Part shown: positions 49,086 through 58,729 of the stretch, one piece after another
Layout: each line of letters begins with the position of its first letter
Numbering within the stretch: the first letter of the stretch is position 1
From: Microcoleus sp. FACHB-68
Lineage (GTDB): Bacteria > Cyanobacteriota > Cyanobacteriia > Cyanobacteriales > Oscillatoriaceae
Assembly: GCF_014695715.1 (NCBI RefSeq)
Contig: NZ_JACJOT010000016.1
Span: 62,001 to 126,000, forward strand
Length of the DNA stretch: 64,000 nt
Direction of reading: 5' to 3'
Made by a program: the position numbers and the translations under genes
Notes under the pieces: generated by a model
Databases searched by the model: none
The model's input: only the letters and a program-made list of their open reading frames with translations
Told to the model about the DNA's origin: nothing

Positions 49086-50178
49086 CTTTTACCTTATCTC
49101 CAAATGTATTCTTCTTTCGTGGGGGAGTAGGTGGATCGGCTATGATTTTGCCTTGCTGCTCTAGTTTCAACAGCACATCTTTGTAATTTTTGCTAATGTA
49201 GCGTTTGCCTACGTGATGCTGGTTATAAACATCTTTCATTGCCAGTGTCTTACCAGCAAACTCATCGAGTAACATATTTTCAAGTTCATCAAGCGGTCGT
49301 GATAGCTCAAAAAGTAAAGGTTGATATATCGTAGCCGGATTGTAATCAAAAGATGGCACTCCTTGGTCTGAGGTTGTGCTTTCTTTAGCCATAATTTCTT
49401 TCATGATAGAGTAGCCCAGGACATTTTTAGAAACAAAAATTAGGTGATGGCTAGTTCTTGTAGCTTCATCGTTTTTAAAGCAAAATGGCAGCACATATTT
49501 ACCACCTATTTCTTTGAGAGCTTCAGAAATAGCTTCTAGCACAGTTAATTCCCGTTCGTAGGAAGGCATGGGGTTTAGTTTCTTTCGCAGGACATCGGCT
49601 CGTTCTTTACCAAACAGGGCGTTCATGTGTTCTTCAACAACTTTATTACCCAAACTCATATTTATTCGATTATAGTTAAAGAAGAATATACAGTCACACC
49701 CCCAATTCCTTATTAACGATCCGATCAGTCTTATTGATAATCCTTTATATCCCCAGGGGTCAATAAAAAATAAGGTTGGTACTAGCCTAAATTGTTCAAA
49801 CATTCGGACAAATTTTTCTCCTACCTCCTCATTTAAAACTCTAGGTTGATGTCTCAAACTCTCTATATTAGCTAGGGAACTTATGGCTTGTTGGAGTGAC
49901 TGCGTGTTATTGGAGTCTCTATCATTAAAGATAGTCATTAACATTTCTCGCATATCTGGATCTGCAATAGCACGCTCCAAAATCAGTAAAGGAGTAGACT
50001 TAGAGCCATCTTGGTATCGACCAGGCCCAGAAAATAAATCAATATAAGCAATATTATGCCCCCTTGTCTTAGCGTGAGGGGTAACGACTTTGGCCCAAGC
50101 CCAAAAGTATTTAGCCACTATTTCAGCTTTGACCAAAGACTGTTCTTTAGATTTATCAAAGAAAGAACTATTGCTCAT
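49066..50178 (-). CDS. tcmP: Three-Cys-motif partner protein TcmP
   Basis: A 370-residue protein of the TcmP family, defined by pairing with three-Cys-motif (DUF5131) proteins. DLFSGPG (residues 47-53) and DPWG (140-143) resemble motif I and motif IV of amino-methyltransferases, so a methyltransferase-like Rossmann fold is a reasonable inference. The C-terminal 100 residues look like a winged-helix DNA-binding region (KDVYNQHHVGKRYISKNYKD). GGAGAAG precedes the ATG. It faces its partner tail to tail and overlaps it by 20 bp. Function of the pair is not established; defence or nucleic acid modification is possible. Confidence 0.9.
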   Translation of the reverse strand: MSNSSFFDKSKEQSLVKAEIVAKYFWAWAKVVTPHAKTRGHNIAYIDLFSGPGRYQDGSKSTPLLILERAIADPDMREMLMTIFNDRDSNNTQSLQQAISSLANIESLRHQPRVLNEEVGEKFVRMFEQFRLVPTLFFIDPWGYKGLSIRLIGSLIRNWGCDCIFFFNYNRINMSLGNKVVEEHMNALFGKERADVLRKKLNPMPSYERELTVLEAISEALKEIGGKYVLPFCFKNDEATRTSHHLIFVSKNVLGYSIMKEIMAKESTTSDQGVPSFDYNPATIYQPLLFELSRPLDELENMLLDEFAGKTLAMKDVYNQHHVGKRYISKNYKDVLLKLEQQGKIIADPPTPPRKKNTFGDKVKVTFPPK

Positions 50179-50393
50179 CAGCTTCTTCTCCTAAACATCA
50201 ATTAAATCCTCCTAATGCGTGTTTTATACTGCTGCCATGAAATACCGCGTAATATAAACCGCTGTTCCGAGTTAAATTGCTGCGTTAAAACTTGGGGGTT
50301 CATGGGTAATCGCATTTTTAGCTTTTTCTCATTATAGTCAAACCAAGATTAGAGACGCGAGCAACCCGCGTCTCCAGAATTCTGAGTCACTGA

Positions 50394-53300
50394 TTAAGGG
50401 GAAATACCGAATCCCCCACCCCCAGGAGTTTCTATTATAAAAGTATCACCGGCATTCATTTCAACAACTGCGTTACTGCTTAATTCTTCTACACTTCCAT
50501 CATGGCGATTCACGTAATTTTTCCCTAAAGCACCGGCATCCCCACCCTTTAACCCATAAGGCGGAATTATCCGACGACTTGATAATATTCCAGCCGTCAT
50601 CGGTTCCAGAAAACGAAGGCGACGAATGACTCCATTTCCGCCGTAAAAATGCCCTTTGCCACCACTATTGGGGCGAATGGAAAAACTCTCTAAAAGTACA
50701 GGAAACCGCCATTCTAAAACCTCTGGATCGGTGAGGCGAGAATTTGTCATGTGCGTTTGCACTGCATCGGTGCCGGCAAACTTAGTCCCCGCTCCAGATC
50801 CGCCGCAAATCGTTTCATAATATTGATAGCGTTCGCTGCCAAACGTAAAATTATTCATCGTTCCCTGAGATGCCGCCATTACTCCCAGCGCACAATACAA
50901 AGCATCGGTAATATTCTGGGAAGTCTCCACATTGCCGGCAACCACGGCAGCCGGATAACGCGGATTCAGCATACACCCTTCAGAAATAATAATTTCCAAA
51001 GGTTTAAGGCAACCGGCATTTAAGGGAATATCATCATCGACTAATGTGCGAAAAACATATAAAACTGCTGCTTTGCACACGGCTGCCGGCGCATTGAAAT
51101 TACTGTTAAGTTGAGGAGATGTGCCGGTGAAATCTATCTTGGCGCTACGACTGGATTGATTGATAGAAATTTTCACCTTAATTTCACCGCCATTATCCAT
51201 CGGATAGGTAAATTCCCCATCTTTTAAAACTGCAATTGCACGGCGTACTGACTCCTCAGCATTATCCTGCACAAAACCCATATAAGCTTGTACAGTTTCC
51301 AACCCGTAATGCTCAACCATCTTATGCAGTTCTCGCATTCCCCGCTCATTTGCGGCAACTTGTGCTTGCAAATCTGCAATATTTTGAACCGGCTTTCGTG
51401 CAGGGTAATTTCCTGAAGCAAGTTGTTCTAAAAGTTGTTTCTCTTGGAATTTTCCTTGATTAATCAAAAGGAAATTATCAAATAACACCCCCTCTTGCTC
51501 AACACTGGTGCTACTTGGCGGCATTGAACCTGGAGTAATTCCGCCGATATCTGCATGGTGTCCCCGTGAGGCGAGGTAAAAGAGAGGGGAAGAGTCAGAG
51601 GGAGAAAAAACCGGCGTAATTACGGTAATATCAGGGAGGTGAGTGCCGCCATTGTAGGGATTATTCGACACATAAACATCCCCAGATTTAAGCGTGCCGG
51701 CACGCGCCGTAATTAAAGCTTTTACACTTTCACTCATCGAACCTAAATGCACCGGAATATGAGGCGCATTCGCAATTAGCTCACCATTGCTATCGAAAAT
51801 AGCGCAGGAGAAATCGAGGCGTTCTTTAATATTGACAGAGGAACTCGTATTTTGCAGCGTAATTCCCATCTGTTCGGCAATTGCCCGAAACAAATTATTA
51901 AAAATCTCCAGCATCACGGGATCTGCTTTATCCACCGCAGATAAACGCTGATTAATACGAATGTCTTCATCTGCGTTTATCTGCGTGCATCTGCGGTTTA
52001 AAATTAAATGATTGCGCTCAGTTAATTGCGCCTGCCAACCTGGCTCAATAATATTCGTACCCGTTGCTTCAATAATAATTCCCGGCCCGACAACTTCATC
52101 CCCAGGTTGCAAATCTTGCCGCTGAAAAACCGGCACTTCCTGCCACTCACCGGCAGCATACATTTGTACCATAGCAACCGGCACCGGCACCGCATCTGTG
52201 CGCCGCGAAATCATCGACTCTGCCGGCGACTCCATCTTTTCCACTAACTCAACCGAAACCGCCTCAACAATTAGCGCCTTTTCCGGTTGAACAAAGCCAT
52301 AACGCTGCCGGTGTGCCTCCTCAAATTGCTCCCGCATCGTCGCAGTCTCGCCAAAATCGACAATTAGCGCCGAATCTGTTCCCTCATATCTCAGACGTAC
52401 CTTCTGCAAAACCTCCATCTGCGTTAATCTGCCTGCATCTGCGGTTAATTCGCCTTTCCCTTGCGTCTCCAACTCTGCTAATGCTTGTTTTAATGTCGGC
52501 ACCAATTCACTGCTTAACTTCGCCTCAATCGCCCGTTCCCGAATCACCCGCACATCCGCCAAACCCATACCATAAGCCGAAAGCACCCCCGCGTAAGGAT
52601 GAATAAATACCTGTTTCATCCCCAGTGCATCCGCAATTAAGCAAGCGTGTTGCCCACCGGCACCACCAAAACAACACAAAGTATATTCAGAAACATCATA
52701 GCCGCGCTGAAGTGAGATTTTTTTAATCGCACTTGCCATTTTTTCCACAGCAATTGCCAGGAAGCCAGCCGCCACTTCTTCCGGGGTGCGCCTGTCCCCC
52801 GTTGCCTGCTCAATTTCTTGCGCCAACTGGGCAAACTTCTGCTGCACAATCTCTGCATCCAGCGGTAAATCCCCATTCGGGCCAAATACCTTGGGAAAAA
52901 ATGCCGGCTGAATTTTGCCGGTGATTACATTGCAATCGGTTACAGTCAGCGGCCCATTTTTCCCGTAGGCAGCAGGGCCAGGATTTGCCCCTGCCGATTC
53001 TGGCCCAACGCGATAGCGGGAACCATCAAAAAAGAGTATCGAACCGCCGCCGGCAGCCACCGTATGAATCGCCATCATTGGGGTTCGCAGCCGCACACCG
53101 GCAATTTCGGTTTCAAATTCTCGCTCGTATTCACCGTTATAATGAGCCACATCAGTAGAGGTGCCGCCCATGTCAAAGGTGATGATTTGGTCAAAACCGG
53201 CAATTTTGCTCGTCTGCACCGCCCCGACAATGCCACCTGCCGGCCCGGATAAAATACTGTCTTTGCCCTGAAATTGTTGGGCATCGGTCAATCCGCCGTT

Positions 53301-54041
53301 GGATTGCATAAACATTAGCTTCACAGAATTGCCTAACTCAGCGGCAACTCGATCCACGTAGCGGCGCAGAATAGGCGATAAATAAGCATCAACAACAGTG
53401 GTATCGCCTCGGCTGACCAGTTTCATTAAGGGGCTAACTTTGTGAGAAACTGAAACTTGAATATAGCCTATTTTTTGTGCGATTTCAGCAAGGCGCTGCT
53501 CATGAGTCGAGTAGCGATAGCCGTGCATCAAGACAATTGCACAACTACGGATGCCGGCGTCGTAGGCTTCTTGTAACGCGGCGGCTGCACTGGCTTCTTC
53601 CAAAGGAATTAAAGCTTCACCTTGGGCGCTGTAGCGTTCTTCAACTTCAATGACGCGCTCATAGAGCATTTCTGGCAGTACAATGTGCAGAGCGAAGATA
53701 TCAGGCCGGTTTTGGTAGCCAATGCGTAGCGCGTCTCGAAAGCCTTTGGTAATCAGCAATACGGTGCGATCGCCTTTCCGTTCCAGCAGGGCATTTGTGG
53801 CGACGGTTGTGCCCATTTTGACGACTTCAACGGAATCTGAGGGAATCGGTTCACCGGCACCCATTCCCATCATCTCCCGAATTCCCTGAACTGGCGCATC
53901 GCTATAGCGTTCAGGATTTTCTGATAACAGTTTGTGAACCAGCAGTTGCCCATCGGGGCGTTTGGCAACAATGTCGGTAAACGTGCCGCCTCGGTCGATC
54001 CAAAATTGCCAGCGATTACTGAGATTTGGGGAAGTATTCAT
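50394..54041 (-). CDS. 5-oxoprolinase (HyuA-HyuB fusion)
   Basis: ATP-dependent hydrolase of 1215 residues that converts 5-oxoproline to glutamate. The N-terminal half is hydantoinase A-like ([52 protein letters not shown]) and the C-terminal half hydantoinase B-like ([46 protein letters not shown]). The two halves are joined by a linker that contains an in-frame dispersed repeat (51931-52000), and a related repeat lies in the A half (52416-52446). The reading frame is intact throughout. The 5' end with the start codon is part of a 79-bp tandem duplication. Confidence 0.94.
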   Translation of the reverse strand: MNTSPNLSNRWQFWIDRGGTFTDIVAKRPDGQLLVHKLLSENPERYSDAPVQGIREMMGMGAGEPIPSDSVEVVKMGTTVATNALLERKGDRTVLLITKGFRDALRIGYQNRPDIFALHIVLPEMLYERVIEVEERYSAQGEALIPLEEASAAAALQEAYDAGIRSCAIVLMHGYRYSTHEQRLAEIAQKIGYIQVSVSHKVSPLMKLVSRGDTTVVDAYLSPILRRYVDRVAAELGNSVKLMFMQSNGGLTDAQQFQGKDSILSGPAGGIVGAVQTSKIAGFDQIITFDMGGTSTDVAHYNGEYEREFETEIAGVRLRTPMMAIHTVAAGGGSILFFDGSRYRVGPESAGANPGPAAYGKNGPLTVTDCNVITGKIQPAFFPKVFGPNGDLPLDAEIVQQKFAQLAQEIEQATGDRRTPEEVAAGFLAIAVEKMASAIKKISLQRGYDVSEYTLCCFGGAGGQHACLIADALGMKQVFIHPYAGVLSAYGMGLADVRVIRERAIEAKLSSELVPTLKQALAELETQGKGELTADAGRLTQMEVLQKVRLRYEGTDSALIVDFGETATMREQFEEAHRQRYGFVQPEKALIVEAVSVELVEKMESPAESMISRRTDAVPVPVAMVQMYAAGEWQEVPVFQRQDLQPGDEVVGPGIIIEATGTNIIEPGWQAQLTERNHLILNRRCTQINADEDIRINQRLSAVDKADPVMLEIFNNLFRAIAEQMGITLQNTSSSVNIKERLDFSCAIFDSNGELIANAPHIPVHLGSMSESVKALITARAGTLKSGDVYVSNNPYNGGTHLPDITVITPVFSPSDSSPLFYLASRGHHADIGGITPGSMPPSSTSVEQEGVLFDNFLLINQGKFQEKQLLEQLASGNYPARKPVQNIADLQAQVAANERGMRELHKMVEHYGLETVQAYMGFVQDNAEESVRRAIAVLKDGEFTYPMDNGGEIKVKISINQSSRSAKIDFTGTSPQLNSNFNAPAAVCKAAVLYVFRTLVDDDIPLNAGCLKPLEIIISEGCMLNPRYPAAVVAGNVETSQNITDALYCALGVMAASQGTMNNFTFGSERYQYYETICGGSGAGTKFAGTDAVQTHMTNSRLTDPEVLEWRFPVLLESFSIRPNSGGKGHFYGGNGVIRRLRFLEPMTAGILSSRRIIPPYGLKGGDAGALGKNYVNRHDGSVEELSSNAVVEMNAGDTFIIETPGGGGFGISP
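51931..52000. repeat. Dispersed inverted-repeat element inside oxoprolinase, copy 1
   Basis: The segment starts with a CCGCAGATAAACGC arm and ends with a CTGCGTTTATCTGCG arm followed by GCATCTGCGG. It is read in frame as [20 protein letters not shown], which matches no oxoprolinase domain. The 31 bases at 51968-51998 recur with two changes at 52416-52446. Words of this kind are familiar as dispersed repeats in filamentous cyanobacteria. Confidence 0.8.
52416..52446. repeat. Dispersed repeat inside oxoprolinase, copy 2
   Basis: 31 bases that match 51968-51998 with two mismatches, built of three CATCTGCG-type words at 10-base spacing. It is read in frame as the segment [15 protein letters not shown] of the oxoprolinase. 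Confidence 0.8.
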
Positions 54042-54166
54042 TGCGGGACGAGTAAAAACGACTGTTATGAGTTTATATTTATTTTTTTTAGCGATTATTC
54101 AGATTTGGGGAAGTGTTCATTGCGAAACGAGTAAAAACGACTGTTATCACTTTATATTTATTTTGT
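54011..54166. repeat. 79-bp tandem duplication over the oxoprolinase start
   Basis: 54011-54089 is repeated at 54090-54166 with a few changes. The first copy contains the start codon and first nine codons of oxoprolinase plus its leader. The second copy, upstream in transcription, therefore carries a second start codon and a ten-residue ORF (54088-54120, minus strand, [10 protein letters not shown] then stop). Confidence 0.9.
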
Positions 54167-54232
54167 TTGCTGAAACCGGCAACTGTTAGCTGAAAACCGC
54201 ATCAGTTCATTTTTACCCAGAAGGGCTGTATC

Positions 54233-56239
54233 ATGTCTCTCAATATATTCATTCGGAAAACCACGCACTTTGTTTTGTGGCGTCCGGGATCGTTGGAACC
54301 CGCACCTGCACTTTACATTGGCACTTTCAAAACATCCGAGTCACCAACTTTTGACAATTTTCGAGAAATTCCGCTGAAACAATCCGCGCAATTTTCCGAT
54401 TTATGGGAAGTGCCGGCGCAAGAGTGTGATTTAAAAGACGGACAAGTTTATTACTACTGGTTTAAAGTTCGTGACACCGCCCCTTATAGCGAAGCCTATC
54501 AAGTGGTTTACTGCACCGATCCGATGGCTTGGACAGTGGATCGGCGGTTTCCTGCGCCGGTGCCGGCAGAGAAAGGCGGAATTGCTAGTTTTGATGCCGC
54601 CAGTGTGGTGTTATTTAAGAATGGTCAGCTAATTCCTTGTGATCCTCAAGGGCAAACTGTTAGCTGGGAAGGAGATGTTGATTTGCCGGCACTCCCAACG
54701 AATAACCGGCTCGTTATTTACGAATTACCGACTCGTTGGGCACGAATTGATTCAACTGGTGAAATTGTAGTCGGCAACGGCACATTTCGGGACGTTCTCT
54801 CTCTATTAGTTCCAGACAAAACCGCACCGACATTTCCCACCCTTAATGAAGTAAAAAACCGCGCTCATCTTGTGGAACTCGGTGTGAATGCGTTGGAATT
54901 GCTGCCGCCATCCGATAGCGACGATAAGCTGGAATGGGGTTACGGCACTGGCAACTATTTCGCCGCAGATTTCGATTTAGGATTGCCAGATCATCAATCA
55001 GAACCCACGGCTTCAACTGATTTAGCCAATTTAATCAAGGTTTGTCATCAGCATGGCTTGCGCTTTTTTGTCGATGCCGTAATGGCGTTTTCTCGGAATA
55101 ATCCTTACCACAATATTAGCTTTCTCGATTTCTACATCAAATGGGGTGCCGGTGATCCAGAACAAGGCAGTCGAGATGGATTTGGCGGGGATTTATTCAA
55201 ATATAATTATTGGGTGGAAGGCTATCACCCCATAAACGGACAAAAATCTTGGTTTGTGCCGGCTCGTGAATACATGAAAGCCTACGCCGCCCACTGGCTG
55301 CAATACTACCGAGTCGATGGTTTGCGCCTTGATAGTGTGAATAATGTTGGCAATTATGACTTTTTAGAGGAATTTAAAAACTTCTGTCGTTCGCTTTGGC
55401 GGGAACGCTGGGGAAATCAAAATGGAGCCGATGAGCGTTTCCTTGTCGTCGGTGAAGAGTTAAGTGTGCCGCTGTCTCTAGTTCGGCAAAATCGTTTAGA
55501 TGGGTTGTGGAACGAAAAGTTTAAGCAAATTATCCGGCGGGTGATTTTAGGTCAAAATGCCTTTGATGAATCCAGCTTTGAATGGAGCGTGCGTAAACTC
55601 ATTGACTGCCGGCTTTTAGGGTTTGCCAATGATTACGAGGCGGTTAATTATCTAACGTCTCATGATATTGGCGGCATGGGAAATGAGCGTTTATTTAATT
55701 GGCTGAAGAATAACGGAATTCATCACACCGAACCGCGCATTAAGTTAGCATTTGTCTGCTTATTAACCGCTGTGGGAGTTCCGATGATTTTTGCCGGCGA
55801 TGAATTTGCAGACGAACAAGATTTGGATCTCAGTAACGAACATGGAAATCACAAACAAATTGATCCAGTTAACTACAGCCGCGTGAAAGAAGATTGGCGG
55901 CAGCGCATTTTTCAATATGTCGCCAGATTAATTAAATTCCGCACAACTGCTGAGGCTTTTTCAGTCAGTGATACCCACTTTATTCACTGTGACTTCAACG
56001 AAGGAAAGCGAGTTGTTGTGTGGCAGCGCGGCAATCAAGCTGATAAATTAGTGGTTGTGGTTGCCAATTTCTCTGATTACGGCACACCTCCAGGTTCAGA
56101 GTATAAAGTCCCCAATTGGCCGGGAATTCCTGCCGGCAAACAGTGGAAGGAAATTTCACAAGATCGGATGGTGCCAAATGAGTGGGCCGGTAGAGAAGGG
56201 ATTTTCCCTTGGGAAGCGAAAGTTTACGCAATGGTTTAA
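54233..56239 (+). CDS. Glycoside hydrolase family 13 (alpha-amylase type)
   Basis: A 668-residue protein with an N-terminal beta-sandwich region (about 1-150) and a GH13 barrel. The nucleophile is Asp367 in VDGLRLDSVNN, the acid/base lies in FLVVGEELS (Glu408 or Glu409), and the third carboxylate is Asp478 in LTSHDIGG. FFVDAVMAFSRNN is the first conserved region, in which the usual final His is replaced. No signal peptide, so it is probably cytosolic and linked to glycogen or maltooligosaccharide turnover; the exact specificity (branching, debranching, trehalohydrolase or amylase) cannot be told. Confidence 0.87.
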   Translation: MSLNIFIRKTTHFVLWRPGSLEPAPALYIGTFKTSESPTFDNFREIPLKQSAQFSDLWEVPAQECDLKDGQVYYYWFKVRDTAPYSEAYQVVYCTDPMAWTVDRRFPAPVPAEKGGIASFDAASVVLFKNGQLIPCDPQGQTVSWEGDVDLPALPTNNRLVIYELPTRWARIDSTGEIVVGNGTFRDVLSLLVPDKTAPTFPTLNEVKNRAHLVELGVNALELLPPSDSDDKLEWGYGTGNYFAADFDLGLPDHQSEPTASTDLANLIKVCHQHGLRFFVDAVMAFSRNNPYHNISFLDFYIKWGAGDPEQGSRDGFGGDLFKYNYWVEGYHPINGQKSWFVPAREYMKAYAAHWLQYYRVDGLRLDSVNNVGNYDFLEEFKNFCRSLWRERWGNQNGADERFLVVGEELSVPLSLVRQNRLDGLWNEKFKQIIRRVILGQNAFDESSFEWSVRKLIDCRLLGFANDYEAVNYLTSHDIGGMGNERLFNWLKNNGIHHTEPRIKLAFVCLLTAVGVPMIFAGDEFADEQDLDLSNEHGNHKQIDPVNYSRVKEDWRQRIFQYVARLIKFRTTAEAFSVSDTHFIHCDFNEGKRVVVWQRGNQADKLVVVVANFSDYGTPPGSEYKVPNWPGIPAGKQWKEISQDRMVPNEWAGREGIFPWEAKVYAMV

Positions 56240-56306
56240 TGATTGAAAAAGTTAGCGATCACGTTTTAGCGGCGTGATCGCTCCTTGATAAAAGCTTAAT
56301 CTGTGG

Positions 56307-56648
56307 TTACTTTTTGCTGAGTAATGTGCAAAGCTTTTCTGCAATTTCACTTTGTATTTCTGACGACAATTCCCCCAATTCACGCTGAATAACTGCTGTA
56401 GAAACCGTTACCAATTGGTGTAACCTAATCGTGGATGGAACTCGTAAGCCTGAAGCTGCGAAATCTGGATGCGTGGTATCTAAGACGATGTCTGTTTCCT
56501 GTAATTTAGGAGGAATACGGCTGGTGATATAAGCTAAGATGATGTGCCGGCGTGAGCCTAAAGGGTTCGTTAAGCAAGCAGCTGGACGCAGCTTATTAGC
56601 TGATAGATCGTCATAGGGGAACGGCGCAAGGAAAATCTTACCCTTCAT
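56307..56648 (-). CDS. PemK/MazF-type toxin
   Basis: A 113-residue endoribonuclease-type toxin. It begins MKGKIFLAPFPYDDLSANKL and keeps RPAACLTNPLGSRRHIILAY and SGLRVPSTIRLHQLVTV, the strands of the MazF/PemK fold. The ATG at 56648 lies inside the 3' end of the antitoxin gene, an 11-bp overlap typical of translationally coupled toxin-antitoxin pairs. An upstream in-frame start six codons earlier is less likely. Confidence 0.87.
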   Translation of the reverse strand: MKGKIFLAPFPYDDLSANKLRPAACLTNPLGSRRHIILAYITSRIPPKLQETDIVLDTTHPDFAASGLRVPSTIRLHQLVTVSTAVIQRELGELSSEIQSEIAEKLCTLLSKK

Positions 56649-57150
56649 CATGGAATGGTTTACCATCGGCTAGGGTATAGATGCCTTCTTCAGAGTCTGT
56701 TGGGGAGATAAACTCAGGATCGCTGATAACTGATTTAGCCCATTCTGGGTCATGAAAAGGCTTGCCATCCGCTAAAGTGTAAATATCTTCTTCAGAGTCT
56801 TTCAAAAAATCAAAGGCTGGATTCCTCATGGCTGCTTTTAGCCATTCATATTCTTCTTGTTCTGCTTTTTTAAGGAGGATCGCCTCCAATGCTTCTAACC
56901 GTTTGAGATCGGCATAGGTAATGAGAGCAGCAATCGCATTTCCTTCTTGTTCAATCACGATGCGAGAACCACTACCTTCAAGCCGATTAATCAGTTCGGA
57001 AAAATTGTGATTATCTAGATTCAGATAGTTAATGAGAGCAGCAATCACATTTCCTTCTTGTTCAATCACGATGCGAGAACCACTACCTTCAAGCCGATTA
57101 ATCAGTTCGGAAAAATTGTGATTATCTAGATTCAGATTAGTTTTTGCCAT
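56638..57150 (-). CDS. Antitoxin with internal duplications
   Basis: A 170-residue protein upstream of and overlapping the PemK/MazF toxin gene. The N-terminal 37 residues (NLDNHNFSELINRLEGSGSR and IVIEQEGN) are present twice in tandem; they resemble a Phd/YefM-type DNA-binding antitoxin. A helical middle (LKRLEALEAILLKKAEQEEY) is followed by two copies of a 34-residue C-terminal segment ending SEE(D/G)IYTLADGKPFHD. Unduplicated, the protein would be about 100 residues, the usual antitoxin size. The frame is intact. Confidence 0.82.
   Translation of the reverse strand: MAKTNLNLDNHNFSELINRLEGSGSRIVIEQEGNVIAALINYLNLDNHNFSELINRLEGSGSRIVIEQEGNAIAALITYADLKRLEALEAILLKKAEQEEYEWLKAAMRNPAFDFLKDSEEDIYTLADGKPFHDPEWAKSVISDPEFISPTDSEEGIYTLADGKPFHDEG
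56919..57137. repeat. 111-bp tandem duplication in the antitoxin gene
   Basis: 56919-57026 and 57030-57137 match over 108 positions with a single difference (G at 56936, A at the matching position in the other copy). The period of 111 bp equals 37 codons, which keeps the frame. Near-identity means the event is recent. Confidence 0.95.
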
Positions 57151-57247
57151 CTTCTACCCCGTTAGTTTAATTGATTGGCTCGTACTTTCTCATTTCTCCC
57201 CCTGCCATTTTCCTGATTAATCTGTTGAAGTTCAATTTGAACGCGCT

Positions 57248-57675
57248 TTAAGCGCACCGCCAAACTTTGATAGTCTGGTCATTACTCCCACTAACGAGAG
57301 ATAGACAATCAGGGCTAAAAGCTACAGATGTTACAGCGCTAGAATGCTCCGTTAAAATATTTAGTGGAATTCCTATTTTTACCTCCCAATTCATAATAGT
57401 TGAATCATGGCTGTCGGTAGCGATAAATGAGGTATTCGGGCTAATAACTACAGGATTTATAAGTTCAGATCCGAATGTTTAGTTGAATCATTGCTGGCCA
57501 TAGCAATGACGCTAGCAATGAGTTGGAAAGTCGGGCTAATAACTACAGAATTTTTAAAATCCGGAGTTAACTGTTTAATAGTGAGACTTTTTAGTTGTTC
57601 ACCTTTTTCAAGTGACCAAATCTTGGCCTTCCTCTTGTATGGCAGTAAGTGCCTAGAACTTAAGCATTCTGACAT
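57248..57675 (-). pseudogene. Frameshifted WD40-repeat remnant
   Basis: Two overlapping minus-strand frames together encode degenerate WD40 repeats. The upstream frame (to 57457) has KIWSLEKGEQLKSLTIKQL and VVISPTFQLIAS; the downstream frame (57478 to the stop at 57248) has VVISPNTSFIATDSHDSTIM, AVTSVAFSPDCLSLVSGS and NDQTIKVWR. A frameshift near 57470 separates them. It is the 3' end of a larger WD40 protein gene of the type common in filamentous cyanobacteria. Confidence 0.8.
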
Positions 57676-58098
57676 CTTTGCACTGGGAATATTTTAGCAT
57701 TACTCGCCTTTGCGGGTGGGTATGCGATATTTCCTTATCATAAAAGTTTTTCCAAGACAGCCTTTGCCCACTCCCATCACCCGTATCTAAAAGTAAAACC
57801 GGCTTCATTTCATAACAAAGCCGGCAAAAAGCTGTGTGCAGTTGCTCGCAACAAGGCGCGAGTCTTTCACGTCTTTCAGTGTAAGCTGCCGGCGCATTTT
57901 GTGGGAATATAGAATTGCTGCAGCAGATGGAATGCGCGTTGAAATACTTCAACAATCTGCCGATCACCCTCATCCTAATGGGTGAACTGATGGAGCGATT
58001 GATAAAGCCTGCTACTGGATGAACTGATTGGGCGATGGTGGCGATGGGTGTGACCCCTTACCTTAGTAAATGTAGACATTCACTCCACCCAGAAAACA
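57676..58098. other. Intergenic region after the WD40 remnant
   Basis: About 420 bp. An imperfect hairpin CCGGCTT...AAGCCGG lies at about 57798-57824. A 106-codon minus-strand frame has no recognisable content and is not called. Confidence 0.4.
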
Positions 58099-58593
58099 AT
58101 GCAAACCACAGATAACCAACCCATCCAAGCTCAAGCCGCTGCCGCTCAATTGAATAAACCCCAACTCCTGTTTGGATCTAAGGGAGAAGCGGTTAAGGAA
58201 ATGCAAAAACTCCTGATTCATTGGGGTTACTGCATCAATGCTGATGGCGACTTCGGACATAAAACGTTAGAAGCGGTTAAAGCCTATCAGCGCCGCGTTT
58301 TCCTTAAAGCCGATGGCATTGTGGGAAATATCACTTGGCAAGCACTCTACACCGGCGCACCTGTTAATATGCCGGTGTTGCGAAAAGGCAGTAAAGGTCA
58401 GGCTGTGATTACCTTACAGCAAGCGCTCAAAGATGCCGGTAATTATAAATCCACCATTGACGGTGATTTTGGCCCTGGGACTGATGGAGGGCTTCGAGCA
58501 TTCCAAAAAAATGCCAATTTAGCCGTTGATGGCATCACCGGCAGCTCAACTTGGTATGCCTTGAGCCGAATTTACGCGCCCTATCACTGCTAA
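58099..58593 (+). CDS. Protein with two peptidoglycan-binding domains
   Basis: A 164-residue protein composed of two PG_binding_1 domains: GSKGEAVKEMQKLLIHWGY with DGDFGHKTLEAVKAYQRR, and GSKGQAVITLQQALKDAGNY with DGDFGPGTDGGLRAFQKN. The second ends DGITGSSTWYALS. No signal peptide is visible and no catalytic domain is attached, so how it reaches the wall is unclear. Intact start ATG at 58099. Confidence 0.92.
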   Translation: MQTTDNQPIQAQAAAAQLNKPQLLFGSKGEAVKEMQKLLIHWGYCINADGDFGHKTLEAVKAYQRRVFLKADGIVGNITWQALYTGAPVNMPVLRKGSKGQAVITLQQALKDAGNYKSTIDGDFGPGTDGGLRAFQKNANLAVDGITGSSTWYALSRIYAPYHC

Positions 58594-58632
58594 TTCCGGG
58601 AAACCGCATTGAGCAACTGCGTTTTCAGTTCT

Positions 58633-58670
58633 GTTATAGCGGTTTCCAGCTAACTGCAAACCGCTATAAC
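58633..58670. repeat. Perfect 13-bp hairpin
   Basis: GTTATAGCGGTTT at 58633-58645 is exactly complementary to 58658-58670 across a 12-base loop. No T run follows. The AGCGGTTT core looks like a dispersed palindromic repeat. Confidence 0.75.
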
Positions 58671-58729
58671 TCTCAAATTATAAAACCGGCTTCATTCCTT
58701 AACGAACCGGCTAACTTCTATAAACTAAA

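Noticed and set aside
57653-57973. 106-codon minus-strand frame after the WD40 remnant
   Set aside because: Translation resembles no protein family and its composition changes along its length; probably chance.
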